From NCBI RefSeq assembly GCF_026626745.1, contig NZ_JAPNJW010000001.1, forward strand, positions 5,254,001-5,318,000: a DNA stretch of 64,000 nucleotides, read 5' to 3'. This document shows positions 12,532 to 21,029 of the stretch, one piece after another. The notes beneath the pieces are model-generated. The model had not been told where the DNA came from. It ran no database searches and saw nothing but the letters and a program-made list of their open reading frames with translations. Every line of letters begins with the position of its first letter. The stretch's first letter is position 1. The translations under genes and the position numbers were made by a program. Source of the DNA: Nannocystis sp. RBIL2 (lineage in GTDB: Bacteria > Myxococcota_A > Polyangia > Nannocystales > Nannocystaceae).

Positions 12532-14375
12532 CCCGTCGCCTCCCCGCGCTCGCCGCCGTCGCGCTCGGCCTCGCCGTCGTCCTCCTGCTCGCCCGCGGCC
12601 ACCGCGACGTCGGCTACGTGCGCGACGAGGGCATCTACTTCCACGCCAGCCGCGCCTACGCCGACTGGGCCGTGCGCGGCCTGCAGTCGCCCTCGGCCCT
12701 GTTCGACCGCGCCGCCCGCGACCGCGCCTTCGCAGTCAACCACGAGCACCCCGCCCTGATGAAGCTCGCCGGCGGCCTGTCCGCGCGCCTGTTCTCCGCG
12801 CCAGGTCCCGAAGGACAGCCGCCCGAGGCCCGGGCCCCAGCCGGCCTGCTGCCGCTCATGCCCGAGGGCGCCGCCATGCGCCTGCCTGCCCAGCTCCTCG
12901 CCGGCCTCGGCGTCGCCCTCCTGTTCCTCGCCGGCGCCGGCCTCGTCCGCTCCAAAAGACATGTCCTCGGAGACAGCCCCGCGCCCGCCGCTCCGAACCC
13001 GCCTCGCCAGCGAGTTTCGGACGCTCCATCCGACCTGTCCTCCGAGCCAGCCAGGACGCCGCCCGCTCCCGACCTGTCCCCCGGGACAGCCACTCCGACA
13101 TCCCCACCCGACCTGTCCTCCGAGACATTCGCCCTCTCCCCGCTGATCCCCGCCGCCCTGGCCGCCCTGTGGTTCATCGGCCTGCCGCACGTGTGGGTCC
13201 ACGCCGGCCTGCACTGCTTCGACGTCCCGGTCGCGGTCCTGACCCTCGCCGTCGTCCTGTGCTATCGGCGAGCGCTCGCCTCGTGGCGCTGGTCGCTGCT
13301 GCTCGGCCCGCTCCTGGGCGTGGCGATCTCCATCAAACACAACGCCCTCTTCATCCCCGTCCTGCTCGGCCTCCACTACCTCGCCTGCCTCGCCCTGGCC
13401 GGTCGCCGCCCCAGCCGCGGCCAGCTCCTGCCGCTGCCGTTCCTCAGCATGGCAGTGCTGGCGCCGCCGACCGTGCTCGCCCTGTGGCCGTGGCTGTGGA
13501 GCGACCCGCTCGTGCGCCTCGGCGAGTACGTCGAGTTCCACCGCCTCCACGCCTACTACAACACCGAATACTTCCACATCAATTACAACCAGCCGCCGCT
13601 GCCGTGGAGCTACCCGTTCGTCCTCACCTGGGCCACCGTCCCGACCGCCCTGCTCCTGCTCGCCGCGCTCGGCCTCGTCCTGGCTGTCCGCAAGGACCTG
13701 TCCGAAAGGCCATCCGCTGACATCGCCTCCGCGCGCTTCACCGCCCCCCTGCGCGGCCACCCGGCCCGCGACGGCCTGCTGTGGGCGCTGTTCGGCCTGT
13801 TCCCGCTGGCCCTCATCAGCCTGCCGACGATCCCGATCTTCGGCGGCACCAAGCACTGGCTGACCGCCTACCCCTTCCTCGCCCTCGCCGCGGCCTTCGC
13901 CTACGTCACCCTGTGGCGCGCCCTGGCCCCGACCGGCCGCGCTCGCCACCTGCCCGCCGCCCTGCTGCCATTGCTGCTGGTGCCCGCGCTGTGGAGCACG
14001 CTCCACGGCCACCCCCACAACCTGTCGCAGTACGCCCCGCTCGCCGGCGGCGCCCGCGGAGCCGCCGACCTCGGCCTGCTCCGCGGCTTCTGGGGCAGCT
14101 CGGTCCTCCCGCTCTTTGAAGACATGTATCAGCGGACAGGTCCGCTCTACGTCCACGACCTCCACGAGCTCGCCCGCCTGCAGTACGAACGCGAGGGCCG
14201 CTGGCCCCCCGGCGTCACCGCGGCCCCGCTGTCGCGCGCCCGCACCGGCCTGCTGTTCCACGAGCGCCACATGCTCTCCAACGAGGTCGACCTCTGGAAC
14301 CATTTTGATAATAGCGCGCCGATCGACGTCGTCACCCTCGACGACGTCCCGCTGACCAGCCTCTACGGCAAGTGA
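12528..14375 (+). CDS. GT-C (PMT/ArnT-like) membrane glycosyltransferase with a repeat-derived insert
   Basis: A 615-residue polytopic membrane protein. Loop motif DEGIYFHASRAY (D33, E34) after the first membrane helix is the acidic catalytic site of GT-C/PMT-type enzymes, which use polyprenyl-phosphate sugars on the outer face of the membrane. About ten hydrophobic helices follow. GGTKHW near residue 442 sits in a later loop. Between helices, residues about 140-203 are a Pro/Ser/Thr/Asp-rich stretch built from four TGTCC palindromes (peptides LGDS, DLSSE, DLSPGT, DLSSET). This is not expected in the family. GTG start overlaps the previous stop. Substrate unknown; probably cell-envelope glycan or glycoprotein. 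Confidence 0.85.
   Translation: MTRRLPALAAVALGLAVVLLLARGHRDVGYVRDEGIYFHASRAYADWAVRGLQSPSALFDRAARDRAFAVNHEHPALMKLAGGLSARLFSAPGPEGQPPEARAPAGLLPLMPEGAAMRLPAQLLAGLGVALLFLAGAGLVRSKRHVLGDSPAPAAPNPPRQRVSDAPSDLSSEPARTPPAPDLSPGTATPTSPPDLSSETFALSPLIPAALAALWFIGLPHVWVHAGLHCFDVPVAVLTLAVVLCYRRALASWRWSLLLGPLLGVAISIKHNALFIPVLLGLHYLACLALAGRRPSRGQLLPLPFLSMAVLAPPTVLALWPWLWSDPLVRLGEYVEFHRLHAYYNTEYFHINYNQPPLPWSYPFVLTWATVPTALLLLAALGLVLAVRKDLSERPSADIASARFTAPLRGHPARDGLLWALFGLFPLALISLPTIPIFGGTKHWLTAYPFLALAAAFAYVTLWRALAPTGRARHLPAALLPLLLVPALWSTLHGHPHNLSQYAPLAGGARGAADLGLLRGFWGSSVLPLFEDMYQRTGPLYVHDLHELARLQYEREGRWPPGVTAAPLSRARTGLLFHERHMLSNEVDLWNHFDNSAPIDVVTLDDVPLTSLYGK
12958..13130. repeat. Cluster of four TGTCC palindromes forming a coding insert
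   Basis: Copies at 12958-12977 (loop TCGG), 13032-13052 (loop TCCG, degenerate right arm), 13072-13090 (exact, loop CCCG) and 13110-13130 (loop TCCG). All lie in one frame of the GT-C gene and encode a hydrophilic insert between two membrane helices. Confidence 0.75.
13683..13713. repeat. TGTCC-type palindromic elements, degenerate pair (in CDS)
   Basis: TGTCC-GCAA-GGACC followed at once by TGTCC-GAAA-GGCCA. They encode the hydrophilic loop VRKDLSERP of the GT-C protein. Confidence 0.5.
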
Positions 14376-14395
14376 TCCGCCCTGGACTTCGCGTA

Positions 14396-14428
14396 TCATG
14401 TCTTTAGGGACATGTCCTTCGCGACAGT
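14396..14428. repeat. Two adjacent TGTCC-type hairpins downstream of the GT-C gene
   Basis: ATGTCT-TTAG-GGACAT, then TGTCC-TTCG-CGACAG, sharing the central ACATGT. They lie 20 bases after the stop at 14375 and could act as 3'-end RNA structures. There is no T-tract. Confidence 0.7.
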
Positions 14429-14586
14429 CACCGAGGCGCTCGCGCCGTGACCCGCCGCGCCGACCGGCGCGCCTCCGCCCCAGGACTCGCACGTGAGCCA
14501 GCGGCCCGTCACCGCCGCAGATCGCAGCCTCCCACGCGCCGCGCCGCGCTTGCCCGGGCCGTCGAGATGACGGCACACTGAGCACG

Positions 14587-15207
14587 ATGGGTCGGGTCCA
14601 CACCGTCGAGCCGGGGGAGTGTCTGCTCAGCATCGCCGATCGCTTCGGCTTCTTCCCCGACACCCTGTGGAACGCCCCGGAGAACGCCGGGCTGCGGCGC
14701 GCCAGGGCGCAGTCGAACCTCCTCGTCCCGGGCGACGCGGTCCACATCCCCGACCTCCGCGTCAAGGAGGAGCGCGCGCCCACCGACATGTGCAGCGTGT
14801 TCCGCCGCCGCGGGGTGCCGGTGCGGATCTACGTGCGGCTGATGCGAGACGACCAGCCGTGCGCAGGCGTCGCGTACACGCTCGCGGTCGGCGAACAGGA
14901 GCTCGCGGGCGTCACGTCCGCGGCCGGGGAGATCGAGCACTGGCTGGCCACGACGGTCCGCACGGGCCGCCTGACCCTGAACACCGGCGAGGTCTACGAG
15001 CTGGCGATCGGTCGCCTCGAGCCGGCGAGCGAGGAACGTGGCCTGCGCGCACGCCTGTGCAGCCTCGGCTTTTTGCCCGCGATCGACGCCGAACCCGCGG
15101 AGCTGGACGCGGCTCTGCGCCGCTTCCAGGCCGCCGCGCAGCTCCCCGTCACCGGCGTCGTCGACGAGGCCACCCGCGCCCGCCTCGTCGAGCACAACGG
15201 CTCCTGA
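14587..15207 (+). CDS. LysM / peptidoglycan-binding domain protein
   Basis: This encodes 206 residues. The N-terminus (about 3-58) has LysM-like features: HTVEPGECLLSIADRFG, LLVPGDAVHIPD. The C-terminus (about 150-205) is a PG_binding_1 domain (RARLCSLGF, ALRRFQAAAQLPVTGVVDEATRARL). The middle, beta-rich part (70-145) may be a carboxypeptidase-regulatory-like fold. No signal peptide is visible. Proteins of this layout are often associated with contractile injection or secretion genes, but none lie nearby. It probably binds cell-wall glycan. Confidence 0.85.
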   Translation: MGRVHTVEPGECLLSIADRFGFFPDTLWNAPENAGLRRARAQSNLLVPGDAVHIPDLRVKEERAPTDMCSVFRRRGVPVRIYVRLMRDDQPCAGVAYTLAVGEQELAGVTSAAGEIEHWLATTVRTGRLTLNTGEVYELAIGRLEPASEERGLRARLCSLGFLPAIDAEPAELDAALRRFQAAAQLPVTGVVDEATRARLVEHNGS

Positions 15208-15222
15208 TACGCCATCTCACAG

Positions 15223-17238
15223 CTACCCGCGCCACTCCTGCCGCGTATCATTCTCGTCGGTGTCTCGATCGTCGTACAGGTCGGTCTCGTCCACGAAATC
15301 GAACTCGAAGACCTTGTAGCCGCTGATCTGCATGCAACGATAGGCGGCGCGCGCCGCCTCGTAGGTCAGGGCGACGAGGGTGTCGTTCAGCGGCGACCAC
15401 CGGAGCGCGTCGCGGGCGAACGCCTCGACGTTGACGAAGTGATACACCTGCTCGTTCGAAAAGACCTGCTCCACCCCCGCGTCGCCGGGAATGGGGCGGC
15501 TCACCACCTTCAGGTCGGTGCCCACGAGCTTCAACATGCACGACAGGTAGACCAGAACTCGGCGCGCACGCCAATAGTTATGGTCGACCGCCTGGGGCGG
15601 GACGAGATAGAGCTTGTTCAGCAACCCCTCGAGGATCTGCAGCGCCTCGAACTTCACGCGCGCGCGGATCTTCTCCAGCTCCATCTTCGAATCCTCCAGC
15701 TCGTCGGAGTAAGTGACCGCGAAGTCGCGCCGATACTCGGCCAGCTTCGCAGAATAATCGTGGTTGCAGAAGATCGCGCCGATCGGCGCGTGATCGCTGA
15801 CGGTACACCACCAATTGAGCGCGTTGTGATTGGGGTCCACGTGCAGGATGCCGCTCACCGGCGACACCATCCCGCAGAAGCGATGCGTCAGCCCGCGCGT
15901 GCAGATGAAGAAGTCGGCCCGCTTGTTGAGGACCACCTTGATCCGCCTGTTCCCGCCGCCGAGCGTGAACATCACCACCCGGTCGGCCAGGTGGTTGTCC
16001 GAGGATCCCTTGGTCTTCGGCTTGCGCTTGTCGCTCTGCAGCGCGTGCTCGAACGCCCGCTTCGGATCGGCCTGGGTGAACGCCCCCGCTTCACGGGCCT
16101 TCATCAACTTGTTGAAGAGGAGCGCCTTCTCCTTCTTGCTCGCGTCCCCGTCCTCCTCGGCGTCCTCGTCCTCTCCGTCGTCTTCGACTTCGATCTCGTA
16201 ATGCTCGCTTACCGCCGACAACCCGGTCTGGTTGCTCGCCGACAGCGGGATGACCAGATCCAGGCCACAGCTGTTCACCGCGTGCTCGAAGCGCCCCGCG
16301 CGGCCGTGGTCGTGCCCGCGATCCATGACCGACGCCTCGGGATCGAGGTAGTAGTCGCCGACCACGATCCAGTGCTCACCTAACGCGCCGCGGGCCCGCG
16401 CCACCTGCAGGATGAACTTGACCTGGTCGAACTCGTGCTTGCGGCTGAGACCGCTGCCTTTGGGCGTGGTGTGGACATTGGCGATGTACACGAACCCGCC
16501 GCCGGGCAGGATCATCCGGTAGACGACGATGGGTCGATACGACGCGTACCCCCGGAGCCCCTTGTTCTTCTTCTTGTGCTGAGGTTTGGTCCAAAAGATG
16601 GTCTGCCCCTCGGGGCAAGCGATCCACCTGCCGCGGTGCAGCGCCCAGCAGCCGTCGAAGGTCAACCGGTCGGCGCGGTACACGAGCGGGTAGTACTCGT
16701 GCTGGCCCTTGCCGCCTTTCGGCCCGATGGAGACCATGTGCGGCCCCAGCGCGAGCTTGAGGCCGTGCGCGAGGATGTCGTTCGGGAACGATTGCAACGA
16801 GACCTGGTTGATCTCCTGGAGGACCAGCACGTCCAGCCACGGGTTCTTGGTGAACAGCCGGGCGAGGGTGTATTTCTTGGAGAAATACTTGGGCTTGGTC
16901 TTGTTCATGTGGTTGATGTTCCACGTCACCACGCCCAGGTCGATCAGAGGGTTCCGGTTGATCGTGATCGGCGAATGGAACTGCGAGAACGAGGACATGC
17001 TGCGGCCGCTGTCAAACCGCCGAACCGACTGCTGGGGCAGCGGCGTGAGCCAGGGAGCGTCGTCGTCCGAGAGCGTCTCGAACGGGTCCACGAACGGCTC
17101 TTCTTTCTCTTCGCGGTCCGAGACCGCGTCCTCCGTCATCCCGCTGTCCGCGTTGTCCTCTTCGCCGTAGTCGTCGTCCTCGTCGACGTAGTCCTCGTCC
17201 CCGACGAAATCGTCGAAATCCCCCTCGTTCATCTCCAT
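15223..17238 (-). CDS. Endonuclease/exonuclease/phosphatase (EEP) superfamily protein with acidic regions
   Basis: This encodes 671 residues from the ATG at 17238, which has GGGAGA at Shine-Dalgarno distance. The EEP fold is signalled by VVTWNINHM (103-111), VLQEIN (139-144), ANVHTT (253-258), VVGDYY (292-297) and SDHAPIGA in the C-terminal part. The usual GDxN motif reads GDYY, so one catalytic asparagine is missing; activity is uncertain. Residues 1-60 are strongly acidic, and a second Asp/Glu-rich insert lies near 350-375. No signal peptide. It overlaps the acetyltransferase gene upstream by 10 bases, so the two form an operon. Family members cleave nucleic acids or phosphoesters. Confidence 0.85.
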   Translation of the reverse strand: MEMNEGDFDDFVGDEDYVDEDDDYGEEDNADSGMTEDAVSDREEKEEPFVDPFETLSDDDAPWLTPLPQQSVRRFDSGRSMSSFSQFHSPITINRNPLIDLGVVTWNINHMNKTKPKYFSKKYTLARLFTKNPWLDVLVLQEINQVSLQSFPNDILAHGLKLALGPHMVSIGPKGGKGQHEYYPLVYRADRLTFDGCWALHRGRWIACPEGQTIFWTKPQHKKKNKGLRGYASYRPIVVYRMILPGGGFVYIANVHTTPKGSGLSRKHEFDQVKFILQVARARGALGEHWIVVGDYYLDPEASVMDRGHDHGRAGRFEHAVNSCGLDLVIPLSASNQTGLSAVSEHYEIEVEDDGEDEDAEEDGDASKKEKALLFNKLMKAREAGAFTQADPKRAFEHALQSDKRKPKTKGSSDNHLADRVVMFTLGGGNRRIKVVLNKRADFFICTRGLTHRFCGMVSPVSGILHVDPNHNALNWWCTVSDHAPIGAIFCNHDYSAKLAEYRRDFAVTYSDELEDSKMELEKIRARVKFEALQILEGLLNKLYLVPPQAVDHNYWRARRVLVYLSCMLKLVGTDLKVVSRPIPGDAGVEQVFSNEQVYHFVNVEAFARDALRWSPLNDTLVALTYEAARAAYRCMQISGYKVFEFDFVDETDLYDDRDTDENDTRQEWRG

Positions 17239-17723
17239 ACGGCGTCTCCCACCCAGCAGCGTTCGTAACGTTCCACGATCGCACCGCCCTGGCGCGCACG
17301 GCCGACGGCGGTCCGCACGAACGAGTTCTTCTCCAGGACGACGCGCGAGGCATGGTTGTGCCGGGCGACGTAGCTGCACACGCGCCCCAGCCCGAGCTCC
17401 GCGCGGGCGAACGCCAGCGTCAGGCCCGCGGCCGCCGTGGCGTGGCCCCGCTGGCGCGCCGCCGCGGCGATCCAGTAGCTGAGCTGCGCCCCACGCCGGT
17501 CCGGCGCGAAGCGAGCCAGCCGCGTCGTGCCGACCGCGACCCCGGCGGCGACAGCGACGAACACGAACGCCTCGCCGGCGCCCCGGCGCCGCAGCTCCTC
17601 GCGCACCCACGCCTCCGCGTCCGCGTCCGGCCGCGGGATCGCTCCGCCCGCCGGCGGCTCACCCTCGCTCGCGCGAGCCAGCCAGGCCGCGTCGTCGAGC
17701 TCGAGCGGTCGCAGCCCCAACAC
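17229..17723 (-). CDS. GNAT-family N-acetyltransferase (RimJ-like)
   Basis: This encodes 164 residues from the GTG at 17723. The GNAT fold is visible as LRPLELDD at the N-terminus, VGTTRLARFAPDRRGAQLSYWIA, RQRGHATAA (acetyl-CoA pyrophosphate loop, Q/RxxGxA type), LGLGRVCSYVARHNHASRVVLEKNSFV, and a C-terminal beta strand. It probably acetylates a protein N-terminus or a small amine using acetyl-CoA. Its 3' end overlaps the start of the EEP gene. A TAGGAT box lies six bases upstream of the start codon, suggesting a leaderless mRNA. Confidence 0.9.
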   Translation of the reverse strand: MLGLRPLELDDAAWLARASEGEPPAGGAIPRPDADAEAWVREELRRRGAGEAFVFVAVAAGVAVGTTRLARFAPDRRGAQLSYWIAAAARQRGHATAAAGLTLAFARAELGLGRVCSYVARHNHASRVVLEKNSFVRTAVGRARQGGAIVERYERCWVGDAVWR

Positions 17724-17729
17724 GCCGCG

Positions 17730-17735
17730 ATCCTA
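17730..17735 (-). promoter_or_regulatory. -10 box for a leaderless transcript
   Basis: TAGGAT on the minus strand, six bases before the GTG of the acetyltransferase gene. Confidence 0.5.
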
Positions 17736-17877
17736 TCACTGCCGCCCCTGTCACGGTCGGCCGCGCCACGCCGCGCGTTCGCGCCCGCGTCGCCCCACAC
17801 GTGCGAAGCCCTCGCTCCCGCGCGGCGCGCAGACTCGACCGAACACTCACGCAATGACGGGGCGACGACGGCGGGGC

Positions 17878-19440
17878 TCACTCGCTCCGCCGCACGTACT
17901 CGTGCTGCACGCCGGTCCACGGCGTCACCATCCCGGCCGCGGACATGTAGCCCGTCATCGGCAGCACGCGCGCCTCGCCTGCGAGCTGCCGCCCGGCAGC
18001 GTAGCGCCGGCGCAGCGGCCCGCGCAGCCACGCCGGCGCGTCGCCGTCGATCCACACCGCCGCGAAGTCGCCCCGGCTCACCGCAGCCGCCAGGTCAGCC
18101 TCGATCTGCTTCTGCCTGTCCTTCGGGACATCGTGGATCCCCATCGACCCCACGTGCCCCAGTCCTCCGGCCAGCACGCTCCACCACGGCCGGTGCAGCG
18201 CCAGGATCGCCCGCGGATCGCCCTCGAGCTCGGCCCGCAGCGCCGCCGCCCGCTCGCGCAGCCCCGCCGGCGGGATCGTCCGCGACAGGTCTTGCCGCAC
18301 ATAGCTGTCCCGAAGACCAGCCAGCCCGCGGTCCTGGATCGGCTGATAGGTCGGCTCGATCACCAGCGCGAACACCAGCTGCGCCGCCACCAGCCCCAGC
18401 GCCGCCGCCTCGCCGCGCCCGACCGGCAGCACCACCGCCAGCCACGCCGCAGCGAAGCACACCCCCGGCATGAACGCGTTCGGCTCGGCCCACTGCGTCG
18501 AATAGCCCAGCGCCGACACCAGAAGCCCCGCCGCCGCCAGCACCCCCCAGTACGCCGACCCGCGCCAGCCGCCCTTTTTTAAAAAAAGCTCTCTCCGCCA
18601 TGCCCGATCGGCCAGCCAGCGACCGCCGATCAGCCCCACCAGCACCGCCAGGAACGGCGCCGCGTGGAAAAACATCCCCCAAGTCTTGCGCCAGAACCTC
18701 ACCGCGTTGAACGCATGCGATTGATGTAATTCATAAACATACGTCCACAGCCGCCCCTCGGTCAGCCACTGCCCGAGCAGCATGCCGCCGCCGTCGATCG
18801 CCGCGATCGTGGCCGCGTAGATCCACAACAACCGCGGCGCCACGATGAGCCCGGCGACCCCGCTCGCCAGCACGAACACCGCGGCAGTCTGCTTGGCCCA
18901 GAACGCCGCCGCCACCAGCACACCCGCCGCCACGACCCGGCGCCGGCTCCCCGCCCCCTCGCGCAGCAGGATCAGCCCCCACAGCAGCAGCGCCAGGAAA
19001 AAACTGTCCGCGCGGGCCACGTCGTACCAGCGGAACGTGAACACGTAGCCCGACAAGAACAGCCCGACCGCCGCCGCCGCGTGCGCGCGCGGCTTGCCCT
19101 CGAATCGCACCAGCCGCCACAGCCCCGCGGCCACCGCACCGATCGCCGCGACGCTCACCGCCCGCCCGAGCACGTAGCCGAGCGGCAGCACCCAGCCGAG
19201 GATCGCCAGCACCGCCGGATACAGCGGCGTATACAAGAACGGCACGAACTCGGTCGACGGCTCGGGATAGATGCTCTGCCCCTGCTGCAGCCGCAGGGCA
19301 GTGTGCAGGCTGCCGCCCTCCATCCATTCGAGCTCGAGCGGGAAGCCGATCCGGCACGCGAACACGATCGCCATCCCCACCGCCCACGCGATCGTCAGGC
19401 CGACGACCAGCGCCCGCAGGCGCGCCACCCACACGCTCAC
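17878..19440 (-). CDS. GT-C-like polytopic membrane protein
   Basis: This encodes 520 residues with about ten hydrophobic helices and a soluble C-terminal domain (about 385-520). The first periplasmic loop carries FPLELEWMEGGSLHTALRL, an acidic loop after helix 1 as in GT-C glycosyltransferases, and FRWYDVARADSFFLAL later on. The donor would be a polyprenyl-linked sugar; substrate unknown. Its GTG start overlaps the stop of the upstream GT-C gene (GTGA), so it is the third gene of the PilT-like operon. An AT-rich palindrome CTTTTTTAAAAAAAG (18574-18588) encodes FLKK. An exact TGTCC palindrome at 18115-18132 encodes HDVPKDR. Confidence 0.85.
   Translation of the reverse strand: MSVWVARLRALVVGLTIAWAVGMAIVFACRIGFPLELEWMEGGSLHTALRLQQGQSIYPEPSTEFVPFLYTPLYPAVLAILGWVLPLGYVLGRAVSVAAIGAVAAGLWRLVRFEGKPRAHAAAAVGLFLSGYVFTFRWYDVARADSFFLALLLWGLILLREGAGSRRRVVAAGVLVAAAFWAKQTAAVFVLASGVAGLIVAPRLLWIYAATIAAIDGGGMLLGQWLTEGRLWTYVYELHQSHAFNAVRFWRKTWGMFFHAAPFLAVLVGLIGGRWLADRAWRRELFLKKGGWRGSAYWGVLAAAGLLVSALGYSTQWAEPNAFMPGVCFAAAWLAVVLPVGRGEAAALGLVAAQLVFALVIEPTYQPIQDRGLAGLRDSYVRQDLSRTIPPAGLRERAAALRAELEGDPRAILALHRPWWSVLAGGLGHVGSMGIHDVPKDRQKQIEADLAAAVSRGDFAAVWIDGDAPAWLRGPLRRRYAAGRQLAGEARVLPMTGYMSAAGMVTPWTGVQHEYVRRSE
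18115..18132. repeat. TGTCC-N4-GGACA palindromic element (in CDS)
   Basis: CCTGTCC-TTCG-GGACAT: exact arms with a cTTCGg tetraloop, the most stable RNA loop class. Confidence 0.8.
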
Positions 19441-21029
19441 TGCGCCACCCCGTCGACGAAGGGCCCGACCGTCCGACCCCGCCGGCGCAGGCAGCAGTAA
19501 TAGCCGACCTCGAGCACACCATCCGCCTCATGCAGATCGGCCACCGAGCCCGGCTCGGCGCACGCCCACACCATGTCGCGCCCGAAGCCCCGGTTCTGCG
19601 CCGCGGACGGCGGCGGCCGCCTCGGCCCGACGTACCCGACGTGACACAGCAGATCGGGGTCGCGCGCGATGATCACCGCCTGCGGCGCCATCAACTGATG
19701 CCCCGGTCGCGCCTTCGCCTGCGGTCGCACCTCGACCTCGCGCGGCCAGCGGTCGACCAGCCCGTACACGTCGACCGCCCGCAATTTCGACGCGTACGGC
19801 AACGCCCCCGCCGCCCCGACCGAGATCGTCGTGTCCTCGGGGACATGCTCTTTAAACCATGTCCCCGCGGCCACCCGCTCGCGCGCGAACCGGTCCATCG
19901 CAGTCACGCCCTCCCAGCGCCCGTCGATCCACCCCGTCGGCGTCGCCCGATCAATTATTAAACGGTCGCGCGACATGACCCCGAGGACAGCCGCCAGCGC
20001 CCACCCCACGCAGGTCGCCGCCGCCGGTCCGCGCGGCCCGAGCACACGCTCGCCCGCCTCGGCCAGCAGCCAGCCGACCAGCCCGGCGGTCAGCGCGGTG
20101 GCCACAATTAAAAAACGCCCGTAGGCCATGAAGTCGCCGCCGACCGACCACGCGTAGCCGAGCACCGCCGCGATGGGCAGCACCAACGGCGCGTGCCGGG
20201 CCCGCAGGAGCAGCACCAGCGGCGCCAACCACACCAGCCGCAGCGCGCTCGCCCACGTCGTCACGTATGCGATCCCGAACGTGTCGCGCAGCAGCCGGCC
20301 GTGCTGCTTGATCGCCCACGTGTTCGGCAGCCACTCCCCGTAGTACGTCCACCGCCACAGCAGGTGCGCGAGCAGCGGTCCGCTCGCCAGCGCCGCCGCG
20401 ACCGCCGCCTCGCGCGTCGACGGCAATCTCTCTCGCCTGCCTTCCAGAACATGTCCGATAGACCATGTTACAAAAAACACTCCGATCGGCAGCACCGCGT
20501 CGGGCCGGGTCAGCCCCGCCAGCGCCGTCGCGATCCCGGCCGCGCGCCAGCGCCCGCTCGCGGTCGCTGCCATCGCCGCGATCGTCAGCGCGGCCGCCCA
20601 CGACGTCTCGAGCCCGCCGTGGGCCCACACCACGTACTCAGGCACGGCAGCCAGCAAGAACGCCGGGAGCAGGTCGGCCGCCGCCCACGCGCTCGCCCCT
20701 CGCAGCGCCCGCACCAGCACCACGGTCGCGGCCGCCCCGGCCAGCGCCCCGAGCTGCGTCAGCCACGGCGCCAGCGCCTCGGGCAGCGCTCCGAGACATG
20801 TCCCGAGGGCCAGGACGACCACCCACGAGAAATTCGTATAGCCCTCGACGCGCTCGCCGAGGTTGTACTCGAGCGCCCCGTGCTCGGCGAGGTTCCAGGC
20901 GTAGCGGAACGAGATGTACGCGTCGTCGCAGACGAACTGCCACGCGCGCGCGTGCAGCAGCAGCGCGGCCGCGGTGGCGACCGCCAGCGCGACGACGGCG
21001 ATCTTCTGCCCGCGCCCGGCCGGCATCAC
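19437..21029 (-). CDS. GT-C arabinofuranosyl/mannosyltransferase-like membrane protein (AftB-like)
   Basis: This encodes 530 residues, start GTG 21029. The first loop, DDAYISFRYAWNLAEHGALE followed by GERVEGYTNFSW, is the signature of the AftB-like GT-C family (DDAxISxRYA, VEGYTNFxW); the paired aspartates are the predicted catalytic site. About ten membrane helices follow, then a soluble C-terminus. It likely transfers a pentose or hexose from a decaprenyl-phosphate donor to an envelope glycan. It overlaps the PilT-like gene upstream (GTGA) and the next GT-C gene downstream (GTGA), giving a tight three-gene operon. Two or three TGTCC elements lie within it. Confidence 0.85.
   Translation of the reverse strand: MMPAGRGQKIAVVALAVATAAALLLHARAWQFVCDDAYISFRYAWNLAEHGALEYNLGERVEGYTNFSWVVVLALGTCLGALPEALAPWLTQLGALAGAAATVVLVRALRGASAWAAADLLPAFLLAAVPEYVVWAHGGLETSWAAALTIAAMAATASGRWRAAGIATALAGLTRPDAVLPIGVFFVTWSIGHVLEGRRERLPSTREAAVAAALASGPLLAHLLWRWTYYGEWLPNTWAIKQHGRLLRDTFGIAYVTTWASALRLVWLAPLVLLLRARHAPLVLPIAAVLGYAWSVGGDFMAYGRFLIVATALTAGLVGWLLAEAGERVLGPRGPAAATCVGWALAAVLGVMSRDRLIIDRATPTGWIDGRWEGVTAMDRFARERVAAGTWFKEHVPEDTTISVGAAGALPYASKLRAVDVYGLVDRWPREVEVRPQAKARPGHQLMAPQAVIIARDPDLLCHVGYVGPRRPPPSAAQNRGFGRDMVWACAEPGSVADLHEADGVLEVGYYCCLRRRGRTVGPFVDGVAQ
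19831..19847. repeat. TGTCC-N4-GGACA palindromic element (in CDS)
   Basis: GTGTCC-TCGG-GGACATG, exact arms; encodes HVPEDT on the minus strand. Confidence 0.75.
19972..19992. repeat. TGTCC-type palindromic element (in CDS)
   Basis: ACATGACC-CCGA-GGACAG, one mismatch in the left arm. Confidence 0.5.

Noticed and set aside
12468..14789. A 773-codon minus-strand open frame
   Set aside because: Opposite the GT-C membrane enzyme, whose helices and catalytic DE are clear. The antisense product is a Gly/Glu/Gln low-complexity string caused by GC-rich codons.
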